A stretch of DNA of 64,000 nucleotides from Nemertoderma westbladi (lineage: Eukaryota; Xenacoelomorpha; Nemertodermatida; Nemertodermatidae), in the NCBI GenBank assembly GCA_032718475.1, contig JAUCBJ010001293.1, positions 1 to 64,000 of the forward strand, read 5' to 3'. The first letter of the stretch is position 1. Each line of letters begins with the position of its first letter. Both the position numbers and the translations under genes were made by a program. The notes beneath the pieces are model-generated. The model had not been told where the DNA came from. It did not search any database and saw only the letters and a program-made list of their open reading frames with translations. This document shows positions 34,651-49,440 of this stretch, in pieces.

Positions 34651-36906
34651 GTAGCCTTGGTTCCCATTTATCGAGCAGTGAAGGATGAAAGCCTCAGGTC
34701 TGTACAGCATTTAAAGCACTGGGCCCAAACAGTTCTTTTTAACAATAACGATTATCTAATCTTATATTTTGAAATACGTGACTTCGTTTGATTACTTATA
34801 TATACCGAAGTTAGTAACAGAACATTGGCTTCCGTTTGTAGTAGTTGGCAACCCCGCTTACAGATCAATAATTTATTCCGATCTCCATCTCCAATTCGGG
34901 TTTAGCTATAATCTCCGCGATTGTAATTCAACCGGGGGACACATATTATATTCTCAATGAGTTCGGAAAACATATCAACATAAAAGGTGGTCGGGTGACC
35001 GGTGAAGCCCGGGTTAGGGATAGTGATTAGTAATCTTTAGGTCAGTTTATTACCTTGTATGGTACCTGGAGTGTAGCTGAGTATTTAAGGATAATACTAA
35101 ATCGTGACAACAGATAAATATTTGGGACGTAAAAACGTATTGTATGTAGTGAAAACAGTAGAAAACAGATCTACAGTATATCAGATAAAAAAACCGTTTG
35201 GTAAATATAGAATTGAATTAAGTTAGCCTATTATAATAGGCTAGATTTACCATTCATTCTCTGGGGTTGAGTGGATTGGGTCCTTTGGTCTGGTGTCAAA
35301 TGGGTCTAGTCCACTTTTTTAAATTCCAGAAGTTCCGTCTAACGAGGTAAAAATTAACCTACTTATTGTCTATATATCACTGTCATCCATTTTCAAGATC
35401 CCCAACTATAACATGGTTATAAAACAGCATATTATTGACAATATTAATTGACCAATATACGCGTACAATAAGGACCCCCTTGGAAATAAGCTGCAAAGCT
35501 TTAGGGGTAATCCTATATGTTATGTTGGACAATACCTTTATACCGGTACATTGTTTGGTGTATTTGTTATTGTTTTTACATAATGTATAAATAAATCTAT
35601 CTATCTACAATATACATCATTACTAATTTAATAATTATCAGTAACTACAGTACTGTCGTAGATATTTGAGATGAGATTGGTGTAGTAAACTTATTAATTA
35701 ACTGTACTGATACTGGCAGGATACTGGCGGGTAGTAATTAACGATTAATATATTTAGGTTATAAATTTACACCATGTCTTAACATAGATAAGTTTTACCT
35801 CACTCCTAGTTTGTGGGTGAGCCAGAATTGTTATTTTCGCTTTCAATCTTTAAGTGTTTGAAAAAAGTGTCTCCGGCAACATTGCACCAGTCGTACTGCA
35901 GTTATTCTCCAATCTAGTAATATGTTGATAGCATTGGAAAACTGGTCATGCAAGGATTCCAAATATGTAAAAAATATTTGCATTTGGTTGGGAAATAGCT
36001 CAGTTATGGGCATTCGAAAGTATTTGTATTATATTTTATTCCGCTGGCATGCCATGTATTCTATTTAATAAAATACACAATATTCTGGAACATTTTGTTT
36101 ATGTAAGAATATCTACTTACCACAAGAAGGTGTACTATAATTATTTATTGCATGGCAAAAGGAGTACTCCAGGTAGGTAGCCATGGGGAAAATGTATAAC
36201 TTTCTTTCATTATTCTCGAGGCATTTTATTTACCGAGCATTAGCGAGGTTAATAATGGGTCGATACTTTTTGTTGCTCATTTCTTTAATAAAACATAGAG
36301 CGATATAACGTTACAAAATAAATTGAACTGCAGTATTTTACTTTATTGCTTCCATAGTTACTGCGATTCCAATTATTGTACTCTTCAACTCCTGATGCTG
36401 CCTTACTCAATGTTAAATAATTTGGTATTCTCGAATATGTATTACGTGAGAGCCGCTTAACAGCATATCCGTTTTGGAGTGGGCCTAGGCCGCGCAGACA
36501 CTAAATGTGCAATAACTTTTGAGTGCGTGCAGGATTTTTGGTCAAATTACCTGCAAACCTTTTCTTCGTCCATGCTCTTTCAACACATGTAATAAAATTT
36601 GAGAAATTCCACCACGAGTTGTTGTTGACAGTAAGACAGCTGACTTCTAGAACATTATGTATTTAATAAATAGAACAAATAAATAGCCAGCAGCGGAAGC
36701 AAATACATGCAACTTTGGAATGCCCATATCTCAGCTATTTCTCAACCAAATTCAAATATGTTTACATATTTTAAGTCCTTGCACATTCCACGGCCAGCTA
36801 TCCATTGCTACCAAATCACAATAAGATTGAAGAATAACTGCAATACGACTGGTGCAATATCACCTGAAACATTTTTTAATGCTTTTTTGTAGCCCTGGGG
36901 TAGGGA
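34651..36906. other. Spacer, no gene seen
   Basis: AT-rich unique sequence. Contains the perfect palindrome agcctatta/taataggct near 35223. No gene or RNA supported. Confidence 0.5.
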
Positions 36907-37052
36907 GGGGGGGGGGGGGGGGGGGGGGGCAGGTACCTGAATAACGACACTATATTCCAGGACATTGTGTATATGGGATGGAGGGGGGGGGGGGGGGGGG
37001 GGGGCAGGTAGGTACCTGAATAACGACACTATATTCCAGGACATGGTGTATT
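36907..37052 (+). repeat. Tandem pair of poly-G plus tag repeat
   Basis: G runs of 23 (36907-36929) and 22 (36983-37004), each followed by caggtacctgaataacgaca-ctatattccaggacat. Same family as 2164-2225. Confidence 0.9.
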
Positions 37053-38270
37053 TGGTATTGTTTTTTAATGTGCTGTATTATTGCGAGAGTTATATCAAAT
37101 TTTTAACAACACGTATGTGGGAGCGAGCATACGTGTCAAATATAAATTTAAGTCAAGATATTAAATCTTTGACAATAAAGAAATACTTCATTAACCTCAT
37201 TATATAAACAGTGTCATTCCGTCCCTTGGTTAGGTGACTGCATTTTATCCAAATTAATTGAAGTTTGGATACCTTTATACTGTACAATAGGTTGATGAAA
37301 AATTACAAATAAATTTTTCAAAATTTTTAATTTTTTACCTAAATAACATTTATGCCATTATTATTTATTAAATGCAAACGATCTTAGATGGATTGTCTTC
37401 AAGTACCCAAAATTTCATCACTTGTGCACAATGGGGTCATGAAACGACTGTATTACCAGAATTTCGATAAATGCTAAATGTTTAAAAATTATTTGATAAA
37501 AAAACAATTTTTTGACACATTTTGCCATTTTGACATTTTTTTACATATTTTTCAGCAATCACAAACAAATTGAAAAAAAATTGTAATAGGTTTTAAGCAT
37601 CACCCATTCATCATACTTACCAAATTCCACGCGAATTCGTTTATTTTTGGAAAAGCCTTTGCAATTTGAAATTTATAAATTGCATTCGGCAGAAAAAGCA
37701 CCTAAAGTTTATGGTAAGGGTAATTGAATTAAGTCCGTCCATTGCAATGTTAGAATGCACACAACAACCCAGCTGAAACTTTTGTTGCAAGTGTTTCGGG
37801 TTAATTCTGATGACACTTTTCTCATTTGACAGCGTCTTGTAAAAAATAAAAATGAACTATGAAAATAAACTAAAAAAAAAAACTATAACCGACAGCTTAA
37901 CAGAGAAACAGACAATGTGGACCTTCCCTTATATTTTTACAGACACACCGACCGACAGACTTAATCGACTTCGCCAAAAAAGAACACTGACATCGGAAAT
38001 AAAAGCAGCGACCAGGAAAACCACAACAAATAATACGTTTTAGCTAGTTGGTGTATGTTCTTATATTTTTGCAGACAGATCGTCAAACGGACAGACAGAC
38101 TGACATAGAGACAATAGTTTTCGTTAAACGTGAAAACTGACGTTCTGATTGAAATCTGCGATCAGAATGAACCCCCATAACAAAACTTTGAGCTAGGATG
38201 AATGACAGACAAACCGTCAGAAACACAATCCCAGACAGACACTTAAACAGAGTATGGTTACCATTATTAC
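37053..38270. other. Spacer, no gene seen
   Basis: AT-rich. 37900-38230 has scattered cagacagaca-type words typical of a degraded dispersed repeat. No gene. Confidence 0.5.
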
Positions 38271-38273
38271 TCA

Positions 38274-40018
38274 TGGGTGTAAACGTTACACCGACAGCAG
38301 AGAACCGACAGCAGACAACCGATAGAAGACAACCGAAAGCAGATAACCGACGGTTTTCACTTTTCGGTCTATATATATATACCGGTATATGAAGAATTTG
38401 TATTTGTTTTAAGTATATGGTGTATTTATTAAATAGAATATAATAGCCCAGCGCTGATCGAAACCATGCAACTTTTGAACACCCGCCTCAGCTATTTTTC
38501 AACTGCTGTTGGTTATCTGCTGTCGGTTGTCTGCTTTCTGTTGTCTGCTGTTGGTTATCTGCTGTTGGCTGTCGGTTGTCTGCTGTCGGTTGTTGCTGTC
38601 GGTCAGTCTGCTGTCGGTTGTCTGCTGTCGGTTGTCTACTGCTCGGTTGTCTGCTGTCGGTTGTTCTGCTTGTCGGTTGTCTGCTGTCGGTTGTCTGCTG
38701 TCGGTTGTCTGCTGTCTGTTGTCTGCTGTCGGTTTCTGCTGTCTGGCTGTCGGTTGTCTGCTGTCGATTGGTTATGCTGTCGGTTGTCAGCTGTCGGGTT
38801 GTCTGCTGTCACTGTCGGTTGTCTGCTGTCGGTTGTCTGCTGTCGGTTGTCTGCTGTCGGTTGTCTGCTGTCGGTTGTCTATGCTGTCAGCTGTCGGTTG
38901 TCTGCTGTCGGTTGTCTGCTGTCGGTTGTCTGCTGTCGGTTGTCTGCTGTCGGTTGTCCTGTCGGTGTCGGTTGTCTGCTGTCGGTTGTTACTGTCGAGT
39001 TGTCTGCTGCCGGTTGTCTGCTGTCGGTTGTCTGCTGTCGGTTGTCTGCTGTCGGTTGTCTGCTGTTGGCTGTCGGTTGTCTGCTGTCGTTTATCTGCTG
39101 TCGGTTGTCAGCTGTCGGTTGTCTGCTGTCGGTTGTCTGCTGTCGGTTGTCTGCTGTCGGTTATCTGCTGTCGGTTGTCTGCTGTCGGTTGTCTGCTGTC
39201 GGTTGTCTGCTGTCAGTTGTCAGCTGTATGCTGCGTTGTCATGCTGTCGGTTGTCTGCTGTCGGTTGTCTGCTGTCGGTTGTCTGCTGTCGGTTGTCTCT
39301 GTCGGTTGTCTGCTGTCCGTTGTCTACTGTCGTTGTCTGCTGTCGGTTGTCTGCTGTCGGTTGTCTGCTGCCGGTTGTCTGCTGTCGGTTGTCAGCTGTC
39401 GGTTGTCTGCTGTCGTTTATCTGCTGTCAGTTGTCAGCTGTGGGTTGTCTGCTGTCAGTTTTCAGCTGTCGGTTGTCTGCTTCGTTGCAGCTGTCGGTTA
39501 TCATGCTGTCGGTTGTCTGCTGTCGGTTGTCTGCTGTCGGTTGTCTGCTGTCAGTTGTCAGGTACGGTTGTCCACTGTCGGTTGTCTGCTGCCGGTTGTC
39601 TGCTGTCGGTTGTCTGCTGTCGGTTGTTTGCTGTCGGTTGTCAGCTGTCGGTTGTCTGCTGTCGGTTGTCTGCTGTCGGTTATATGTTGACGGTTGTCTG
39701 CTACCGGTTGTCTGCTGTCGGTTGTCTGCTGTCGGTTTTCTGCTGTCGGTTGTCTGCTGTCGGTTGTCTAATGTCGGTTTTCAGCTGTCGGTTGTCTGCT
39801 GTCGGTTATCTGCTGTCTGTTATATGCTGTCGGTTGTCTGCAGTCGGTTGTCTGCTGTCGGTTGTCTGCTGTCGGTTGTCTGCTGTCGGTTGTCTGCTGT
39901 CGGTTGTATGCTGTCGGTTGTCTACTGTCGGTTATCAGCTGTCGGTTGTCTGCTGTTGGTTGGCTGCTGTCGGTTGTATGCTGTAGGTTGTCTGCTGCCG
40001 GAGTGACGTTTACACCCA
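38274..40018. mobile_element. TIR-bounded element filled by a minisatellite
   Basis: Starts TGGGTGTAAACGTtACaCCG and ends with the complement (CGGaGTgACGTTTACACCCA). The flanking trinucleotide TCA is repeated on both sides (38271-38273 and 40019-40021). Beyond the TIR, the left end carries a few units accgacagcagacaac (38291-38350) that are the reverse complement of the large array occupying 38500-39992. The two ends therefore fold back on each other. No transposase. A 3-bp duplication with short TIRs would fit a Harbinger- or CACTA-type non-autonomous element, but TCA is not the usual Harbinger target. Confidence 0.7.
38500..39992 (+). repeat. 14-bp minisatellite (ctgctgtcggttgt)
   Basis: About 100 units with occasional one- to eight-base indels that keep switching frame. 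Open frames in all plus frames (VGCLLSVVCCRLSA) are repeat artefacts. Confidence 0.96.
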
Positions 40019-40092
40019 TCACTTTGTTTCCAATATTAGTGGACATGTTATTTATGGTTCGATTGGAAATTTTCTGTAGCCTACTTCCATCC

Positions 40093-43000
40093 ACCCATCT
40101 GACCCCACACTACCCATTTTACGGTAGGTACACTATACCCATTTGACCCCACACTATACCTATTTGACCCCACACTATGCCCATTTGACCCTACACTATA
40201 CCCATTTGACCCCACACTATACCAATTTGACCCTACACTATACCCATTTGACCCTACACTATACCCATTTGACCCTACACTATACCCATTTGATACTACA
40301 CTATACCCATTTGAACCTACACTATGCCCATTTGACCCTACACTATACCCATTTGACCCCACATTATACCCATTTGACCCTTAACTATACCCATTTGATA
40401 CTACACTATACCCATTTGATACTACACTATACCCATTTGACCCTACACTATACCCATTGGACCCCACACTTCAATACCCATTTGACCCTACACTATACCC
40501 ATTTGACCCCATACTATACCCATTTGACCCTACACTATACCCATTTGATACTACACTATACCCAATTGACCCTACACTATACCCATTTGACCCTACACTA
40601 TACACATTTGATACTACACTATACCCATTTGACCCTACACTATACCCATTTGACCCTACACTATCCCCATTTGACCCTACACTATACCCATTTGATACTA
40701 CACTATACCCATTTGACCCTACACTATACCCATTGGACCCCACACTTCAATACCCATTTGACCCTACACTATACCCATTTGATACTACACTATACCCATT
40801 TGACCCTACACTATACCCATTGGACCCCACACTTCAATACCCATTTGACCCTACAATATACCCATTTGACCCTACACTATACCCATTTGACCCTACACTA
40901 TACCCATTTGACCCTACACTATACCCATTCGACCCTACACTATACCCATTTGATACTACACTATACCCATTTGACCCTACACTATACCCATTCGACCCCA
41001 CACTATACCCATTTGACCCCACAATATACCCATTTGACCCTACACTATACCCATTCGACCCTACACTATACCCATTTGACCCCACACTATACCCATTTGA
41101 CCCTACACTATACCCATTTGACCCCACACTATACCCATTTGACCCCACACTATACCCATTTGACCCTACACTATACCCATTCGACCCCACACTATACCCA
41201 TTTGACCCCACACTATACCCATTTGATACTACACTATACCCATTTGACCCTACACTATACCCATTTGACCCTACACTATACCCATTTGACCCTACACTAT
41301 ACCCATTCGACCCCACACTATACCCATTTGACCCCACAATATACCCATTTGACCCTACACTATACCCATTTGACCCTACACTATACCCATTTGACCCTAC
41401 ACTATGCCCATTTGACCCTACACTATACCCATTTACCCCACACTATACCCATTTGACCCTACACTATGCCCATTTGACCCTACACCTACACTATACCCAT
41501 TTGACCTCACACTATACCCATTTGACCCTACACTATACCCATTTACCCCACACTATACCCATTTGACCCTACACTATGCCCATTTGACCCTACACCTACA
41601 CTATACCCATTTGACCTCACACTATACCCATTTGACCCTACACTATACCCATTTGATACTACACTATACCCATTTGATACTACACTATAACCATTTGACC
41701 CTACACTATGCCCATTTGACCCTACACTATACACATTTGATACTACACTATAACCATTTGACCCTACACTATGCCCATTTGACCCTACACTATACCCATT
41801 TACCCCACACTATACCCATTTGACCCTACACTATGCCCATTTGACCCTACACCTACACTATACCCATTTGACCTCACACTATACCCATTTGACCCTACAC
41901 TATACCCATTTACCCCACACTATACCCATTTGACCCTACACTATGCCCATTTGACCCTACACCTACACTATACCCATTTGACCTCACACTATACCCATTT
42001 GACCCTACACTATACCCATTTGATACTACACTATACCCATTTGATACTACACTATAACCATTTGACCCTACACTATGCCCATTTGACCCTACACTATACC
42101 CATTTACCCCACACTATACCCATTTGACCCTACACTATACCCATTTGATACTACACTATACCCATTTGATACTACACTATACCCATTTGACCCTACACTA
42201 TACCCATTGGACCCCACACTTCAATACCCATTTGACCCTACAATATTCCCATTTGACCCCACACTATACCTATTTGATACTACACTATACCCATTCGACC
42301 CCACACTATACCCATTTGACCCTACACTATACCCATTCGACCCCACACTACACCCATTTGACCCTACACTATACCCATTTGACCCTACACTATACCCATT
42401 TGACCCTACACTATACCCATTTGACCCTACACTATACCCATTCGACCCCACACTATACCCATTTGACCCTACACTATACCCATTAGACCCTACACTATAC
42501 CCATTTGACCCTACACTATACCCATTTGACCCTACACTATACCCATTTGACCCTACACTATACCCATTTGACCCTACACTATACCCATTCGACCCCACAC
42601 TATACCCATTTGACCCTAGACTATACCCATTAGACCCTACACTATACCCATTTGACCCTACACTATACCCATTTGACCCTACACTATACCCATTTGACCC
42701 TACACTATACCCATTCGACCCCACACTATACCCATTTGACCCTACACTATACCCATTCGACCCCACACTACACCCATTTGACCCTACACTATACCCATTT
42801 GACCCTACACTATACCCATTTGACCCTACACTATACCCATTTGACCCTACACTATACCCATTCGACCCCACACTATACCCATTTGACCCTAGACTATACC
42901 CATTAGACCCTACACTATACCCATTTGACCCTACACTATACCCATTTGACCCTACACTATACCCATTTGACCCTACACTATACCCATTCGACCCTACACT

Positions 43001-46000
43001 ATACCCATTCGACCCCACACTATACCCATTTGACCCTACACTATACCCATTTGACCCTACACTATACCCATTCGACCCCACACTATACCAATTTGACCCT
43101 ACACTATACCCATTTGACCCTACACTATACCCATTCGACCCCACACTACACCCATTTGACCCTACACTATACCCATTTGACCCTACACTATACCCATTTG
43201 ACCCTACACTATACCCATTTGACCCTACACTATACCCATTTGACCCTACACTATACCCATTCGACCCCACACTACACCCATTCGACCCCACACTACACCC
43301 ATTTGACCCTACACTATACCCATTTGACCCTACACTATACCCATTCGACCCCACACTATACCCATTTGACCCTACACTATACCCATTTGACCCTACACTA
43401 TACCCATTCGACCCCACACTATACCCATTTGACCCTACACTATACCCATTTGACCCTACACTATACCCATTCGACCCCACACTACACCCATTTGACCCTA
43501 CACTATACCCATTTGACCCTACACTATACCCATTTGACCCTACACTATACCCATTTGACCCTACACTATACCCATTTGACCCTACACTATACCCATTCGA
43601 CCCCACACTACACCCATTCGACCCCACACTACACCCATTTGACCCTACACTATACCCATTTGACCCTACACTATACCCATTTGACCCTACACTATACCCA
43701 TTTGACCCTACACTATACCCATTTGACCCTACACTATACCCATTTGACCCTACACTATACCCATTCGACCCTACACTATACCCATTCGACCCTACACTAT
43801 ACCCATTTGACCCTACACTATACCCATTTGACCCTACACTATACCCATTCGACCCCACACTATACCCATTTGACCCTACACTATACCCATTCGACCCTAC
43901 ACTATACCCATTTGACCCTACACTATACCCATTCGACCCTACACTATACCCATTTGACCCTACACTATACCCATTTGACCCTACACTATACCCATTTGAC
44001 CCTACACTATACCCATTCGACCCTACACTATACCCATTTGACCCTACACTATACCCATTTGACCCTACACTATACCCATTCGACCCCACACTATACCCAT
44101 TTGACCCTACACTATACCCATTTGACCCTACACTATACCCATTTGACCCTACACTATATCCATTGGACCCCACACTTCAATACCCATTTGACCCTACACT
44201 ATACCCATTTGACCCTACACTATACCCATTCGACCCTACACTATACCCATTTGACCCTACACTATACCCATTTGACCCTACACTATACCCATTCGACCCC
44301 ACACTATACCCATTTGACCCTACACTATACCCATTTGACCCTACACTATACCCATTTGACCCTACACTATATCCATTGGACCCCACACTTCAATACCCAT
44401 TTGACCCTACACTATACCCATTCGACCCCACACTATACCCATTTGACCCTACACTATACCCATTTGACCCTACACTATACCCATTCGACCCCACACTACA
44501 CCCATTTGACCCTACACTATACCCATTTGACCCTACACTATACCCATTTGACCCTACACTATACCCATTTGACCCTACACTATACCCATTTGACCCTACA
44601 CTATACCCATTCGACCCCACACTACACCCATTCGACCCCACACTACACCCATTTGACCCTACACTATACCCATTTGACCCTACACTATACCCATTTGACC
44701 CTACACTATACCCATTTGACCCTACACTATACCCATTCGACCCTACACTATACCCATTTGACCCTACACTATACCCATTTGACCCTACACTATACCCATT
44801 CGACCCCACACTATACCCATTTGACCCTACACTATACCCATTTGACCCTACACTATACCCATTTGACCCTACACTATATCCATTGGACCCCACACTTCAA
44901 TACCCATTTGACCCTACACTATACCCATTTGACCCTACACTATACCCATTCGACCCTACACTATACCCATTTGACCCTACACTATACCCATTTGACCCTA
45001 CACTATACCCATTTGACCCTACACTATACCCATTTGACCCTACACTATACCCATTTGACCCCACACTATACCCATTTGACCCTACACTATACCCATTTGA
45101 CCCTACACTATACCCATTTGACCCTACACTATACCCATTCGACCCCACACTATACCCATTTGACCCTACACTATACCCATTTGACCCTACACTATACCCA
45201 TTTGACCCTACACTATATCCATTGGACCCCACACTTCAATACCCATTTGACCCTACACTATACCCATTTGACCCTACACTATACCCATTCGACCCTACAC
45301 TATACCCATTTGACCCTACACTATACCCATTTGACCCTACACTATACCCATTCGACCCCACACTATACCAATTTGACCCTACACTATACCCATTTGACCC
45401 TACACTATACCCATTCGACCCCACACTATACCCATTTGACCCTACACTATACCCATTTGACCCTACACTATACCCATTTGACCCTACACTATACCCATTT
45501 GATACTACACTATACACATTCGACCCCACACTATACCCATTTGACCCTACACTATACCCATTCGACCCCACACTACACCCATTTGACCCTACACTATACC
45601 CATTTGACCCTACACTATACCCATTTGACCCTACACTATACCCATTTGACCCTACACTATACCCATTCGACCCCACACTATACCCATTTGACCCTACACT
45701 ATACCCATTAGACCCTACACTATACCCATTTGACCCTACACTATACCCATTTGACCCTACACTATACCCATTTGACCCTACACTATACCCATTCGACCCC
45801 ACACTATACCCATTTGACCCTACACTATACCCATTCGACCCCACACTACACCCATTTGACCCTACACTATACCCATTTGACCCTACACTATACCCATTTG
45901 ACCCTACACTATACCCATTTGACCCTACACTATACCCATTCGACCCCACACTATACCCATTTGACCCTACACTATACCCATTAGACCCTACACTATACCC

Positions 46001-48041
46001 ATTTGACCCTACACTATACCCATTTGACCCTACACTATACCCATTTGACCCTACACTATACCCATTCGACCCTACACTATACCCATTCGACCCCACACTA
46101 TACCCATTTGACCCTACACTATACCCATTTGACCCTACACTATACCCATTCGACCCTACACTATACCCATTTGACCCTACACTATACCCATTTGACCCTA
46201 CACTATACCCATTCGACCCCACACTACACCCATTTGACCCTACACTACACCCATTTGACCCTACACTATACCCATTTGACCCTACACTATACCCATTTGA
46301 CCCTACACTATACCCATTTGACCCTACACTATACCCATTCGACCCCACACTATACCCATTCGACCCTACACTATACCCATTTGACCCTACACTATACCCA
46401 TTTGACCCTACACTATACCCATTCGACCCTACACTATACCCATTTGACCCTACACTATACCCATTTGACCCTACACTATACACTATACCCATTCGACCCT
46501 ACACTATACCCATTCGACCCCACACTATACCCATTTGACCCTACACTATACCCATTTGACCCTACACTATACCCATTCGACCCTACACTATACCCATTTG
46601 ACCCTACACTATACCCATTTGACCCTACACTATACCCATTCGACCCTACACTATACCCATTTGACCCTACACTATACCCATTTGACCCTACACTATACCC
46701 ATTTGACCCTACACTATACCCATTCGACCCTACACTATACCCATTTGACCCTACACTATACCCATTTGACCCTACACTATACCCATTCGACCCTACACTA
46801 TACCCATTTGACCCTACACTATACCCATTTGACCCTACACTATACCCATTTGACCCTACACTATACCCATTTGACCCTGCACTATATCCATTGGACCCCA
46901 CACTTCAATACCCATTTGACCCTACACTATACCCATTTGACCCTACACTATACCCATTTGACCCTACACTATATCCATTGGACCCCACACTTCAATACCC
47001 ATTTGACCCTACACTATACCCATTTGACCCTACACTATACCCATTCGACCCTACACTATACCCATTTGACCCTACACTATACCCATTTGACCCTACACTA
47101 TACCCATTCGACCCCACACTATACCCATTTGACCCTACACTATACCCATTTGACCCTACACTATACCCATTCGACCCTACACTATACCCATTTGACCCTA
47201 CACTATACCCATTCGACCCCACACTATACCAATTTGACCCTACACTATACCCATTTGATACTACACTATACCCATTTGATACTACACTATACCCATTTGA
47301 CCCTACACTATATCCATTGGACCCCACACTTCAATACCCATTTGACCCTACACTATACCCATTTGACCCTACACTATACCCATTCGACCCTACACTATAC
47401 CCATTTGACCCTACACTATACCCATTTGACCCTACACTATACCCATTCGACCCTACACTATACCCATTTGACCCTACACTATACCCATTTGACCCTACAC
47501 TATACCCATTCGACCCTACACTATACCCATTTGACCCTACACTATACCCATTTGACCCTACACTATACCCATTTGACCCTACACTATACCCATTTGACCC
47601 TACACTATACCCATTTGACCCTACACTATACCCATTTGACCCTACACTATACCCATTCGACCCTACACTATACCCATTCGACCCTACACTATACCCATTC
47701 GACCCCACACTATACCCATTTGACCCTACACTATACCCATTCGACCCTACACTATACCCATTTGACCCTACACTATACCCATTTGACCCTACACTATACC
47801 CATTCGACCCCACACTATACCCATTTGACCCTACACTATACCCATTTGACCCTACACTATACCCATTTGACCCTACACTATATCCATTGGACCCCACACT
47901 TCAATACCCATTTGACCCTACACTATACCCATTTGACCCTACACTATACCCATTCGACCCCACACTATACCCATTTGACCCTACACTATACCCATTTGAC
48001 CCTACACTATACCCATTCGACCCCACACTACACCCATTTGG
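40093..48041 (+). repeat. 8-kb 21-bp satellite with higher-order structure
   Basis: About 375 units of cccatttgaccctacactata. Main variants are ttcgacccc, gatactaca, cactacacc, and a longer marker unit ttggaccccacacttcaata. The marker unit occurs about a dozen times (for example 40456, 44164, 44384, 44884, 45224, 46892, 47324). The pattern of variants at 42652-43300 recurs at 45730-46380, offset 3,078 bp, so kilobase-scale segments have been duplicated. Because 21 is divisible by three and the unit lacks stops, frames are open for up to 1,443 codons (YPFDPTL, THLTLHY, and GSNGYSV on the minus strand). There is no signal, stop context or splice evidence of a gene. Confidence 0.97.
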
Positions 48042-49440
48042 CAATAGGAACAAAATTCGCAAAATATCAATAGGAACAAAATTCGCGCCACCGTTCAAGG
48101 ATTAGTTACACCAACAGACACAGCGATGTTGAAATCGTGGGAACTGTATGATAAGCACGCTCGCTAACTTTAGTCTAGTAGTCAAGTAGACAGTACCGAC
48201 CACCGTTCAAATTGGGTATGACTGCAGTTTTTTTTGCTGAAAGTGTTAACTTGTATAAACCATTTGAAATTATGTTATATTTCACATAGTCCGCATTGAG
48301 CAATTTTTTCTAGAACACTATTTATCTTAACGACAGATTTTTTACATAGCAACAATAATGAATTAACACGCAGGGGTATATTTATCTATTTAGACAATGG
48401 TCAATCATAAATAAGGAGAAACCAAGCTCGAGAAAATAAAAATGTAAGGAATAAGGATTATGTTTGCAGTTATGAGTTACAAATTTTGTAACATTGCAGT
48501 GTTATGGCAAACACTGTTACTGGTAGTGAACTTGTAATACATACAAGGCTCGGTGTGCAATTTGGAGCTCATCACTGTGGCCAAGTAATGCACCGACATA
48601 TCTGTCTGTCAGGAATATATGCTGTCAGCACCCTAACTCTCGCTAGACATGTATCCTCAAGAACTGGTGGAAAATATGTTGGAAATATGTTAATTCGAAT
48701 GTGGACTTTGTGGCCGACGCATTTATGGACAGAATGGCGCAGGTTTATCCTTAACGAAGTAGCAGTGGTTACCCAAACTGAGATGTTGTTTCTGTAAGGT
48801 GATGTCCGGTATTACCAGTGGACCGTGAAATAAAAGGTGGAAGATTGTCGATGAAACAACTTCTGCATTTGCAGTAATTACTTTTAGTTGAATGTTTGAT
48901 AATATATTTATTTACACGTTATCACAGTCCTTGTTCGCACACTTGCAATAAAAATTGAAAGCCCAATTTACAAATTGCTCCCACATCCAACCAAAGTTTA
49001 TAGGCTATAGTAGCGGCTGCCGGCTGCATATTATCTACAGCCGCTCTCCAGAATAATACTTGCGAGCCCGCTCTTCTTATATTCATTCTTGACTGCTGCA
49101 GTTTCCTTTAATTCTAAATTTTACATCTGAAATAAATAATACTTTCATTATATTTTGTGCAAGATAATTCGCAATGCTAGGTTAGCTTTGCAGGAATTAA
49201 AAGTTCTAGGAATTCGAATAATATATCAATATCTGCATTATACAATAGTAAAAAAAACCAATCAAACAGTCGGACTGAAGGCATCTCTTCGAAGATAGGG
49301 ATTTAGTCGCAATCAAAATTCATCCCTCTCCAGGGAAAAATCGACGCAAATAACAGCTGGATACTCCCAAAAATAAAACTGTAACCTGTTCTGTTGACTT
49401 TCGTTTATCATTTTGGTTAGAATAACGTGCCACTGTAACA
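48042..49440. other. Spacer, no confident gene
   Basis: Begins with a duplicated aataggaacaaaattcgc. A plus-strand 97-codon frame at 48504-48797 (ARHVSSRTGGKYVGNM) is unrecognised and may be a decayed mobile-element fragment. A short inverted motif gcggctg/cagccgc lies near 49010-49045. Confidence 0.45.

Noticed and set aside
38466-40006. Cysteine/leucine-rich frames of 393-506 codons
   Set aside because: They follow the 14-bp minisatellite; indels shift between equivalent frames and the ends lie in the repeat.
42207-46538. 1,443-codon open frame (YPFDPTL repeats) and a 928-codon companion in another frame
   Set aside because: Exact product of a 21-bp satellite without stop codons. Several frames on both strands are equally open, and there is no signal peptide, unique termini or splice sites.
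48504-48797. 97-codon plus-strand frame
   Set aside because: Unrecognised. The neighbouring frame looks equally protein-like in its second half, suggesting at best a decayed element.
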